IMG/VR virus record: IMGVR_UViG_3300044960_000350
Location: 1 to 25,636 of that record
DNA from: a virus
Length of the DNA: 25,636 bases
Direction: 5' to 3' (one strand)
Notes under the pieces: generated by a model
What the model was told of the DNA's origin: nothing
The model's database searches: none
The model's input: the letters and a program-made list of their open reading frames with translations, nothing else
Part shown: positions 25,561 through 25,636 of the stretch, piece after piece
Position numbering within the stretch: position 1 is the stretch's first letter
How the letters are laid out: each line of letters starts with the position of its first letter
Position numbers and translations under genes: made by a program

Positions 25561-25636
25561 ATGATCCACGTTGGATTCGTAGGTACACGCCGCGGCATGC
25601 GACCGGATCAGCGTAGTGCTGTCTACCTGCTGTTGC
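25561..25636 (+). CDS. SLOG-family protein, N-terminal fragment
   Basis: A frame from ATG 25561 that stays open to the right edge (25 codons). AGAGG lies about 8 nt upstream. It reads MIHVGFVGTRRGMRPDQRSA then VYLLL, matching the start of SLOG (LOG-like Rossmann) proteins, which typically read 'VGxTGTRxGMTxxQ'. SLOG domains bind or process nucleotides, nucleotide second messengers or related ligands. The remainder lies outside the window, so the subfamily (YspA-like, or fused to an effector) cannot be judged. A 51-codon frame at 25461-25616 overlaps it and is less convincing. Confidence 0.7.
   Translation, partial: MIHVGFVGTRRGMRPDQRSAVYLLL

Noticed and set aside
25461-25616. Plus-strand frame of 51 codons with ATGA overlap to the 77-aa gene
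   Set aside because: It overlaps the SLOG start in another frame and is low complexity (Arg, Ser, Pro); kept only as a weak possibility.

Overview
The window looks like part of a double-stranded DNA bacteriophage genome. Genes are short, tightly packed and often joined by 4-nt ATGA overlaps. Several starts carry clear Shine-Dalgarno sequences (AAAGGAGG, GGAGG, AAGGAG), which points to a bacterial host. A nearly complete phage DNA replication and recombination set is present. There are no tRNA, rRNA, insertion-sequence or CRISPR signals. No terminase, portal, tail or major capsid gene is recognisable here, so the virus family and host cannot be named. GATC is common throughout and the window encodes a Dam-type methylase.

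Left part (1-5237): mostly minus strand. The left edge cuts a permuted papain-fold (NlpC/P60-like) peptidase that is coupled to a two-helix membrane protein and follows a transglutaminase-like protein. A two-gene plus-strand insert (small protein plus GT2-like glycosyltransferase) follows. Then comes a minus-strand cassette of small, probably virion-related proteins: an arginine-rich 74-aa protein, a 100-aa basic protein, two single-helix membrane proteins, and a pair of beta-rich paralogs flanking one of the membrane proteins.

Middle (5385-7602): plus-strand accessory genes, namely a zinc-binding HNH protein with a C-terminal HTH and an ADP-ribosyltransferase-like protein. A small gene on the opposite strand and a divergent repeat region rich in GTTGAC/GTCAAC follow.

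Replication part (7587-20510, all minus strand, so expressed right to left): SNF2-like helicase, Cas4/RecB-like Fe-S nuclease, Sak4-like ATPase, SSB-like protein, small genes including a nucleoside deoxyribosyltransferase-like protein and zinc ribbons, a family-4-like uracil-DNA glycosylase fused to a family A DNA polymerase, a DinG-like helicase, more small genes, and a Dam methylase. Three enzymes of this block (glycosylase, helicase, nuclease) carry cysteine patterns expected for 4Fe-4S clusters.

A 336-bp intergenic region (20511-20846) separates this from a plus-strand replication-initiation operon. It holds three 12-bp iterons, two tandem TGTGGA boxes, two 26-bp tandem repeats and a promoter with an operator-like palindrome in its spacer. 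It is the best origin candidate in the window. The plus operon (20847 to the right edge) encodes an excisionase-like HTH protein, a D5/SF3-like AAA+ ATPase, a DUF4326 protein, a Prim-Pol primase-polymerase, a second nucleoside deoxyribosyltransferase-like protein, a zinc-ribbon protein, a small protein and the start of a SLOG-family protein cut by the window edge. Together the two operons supply priming, unwinding, synthesis, uracil sensing or repair, ssDNA binding and recombination. The nucleotide-ligand proteins suggest added manipulation of nucleotide pools or signals.
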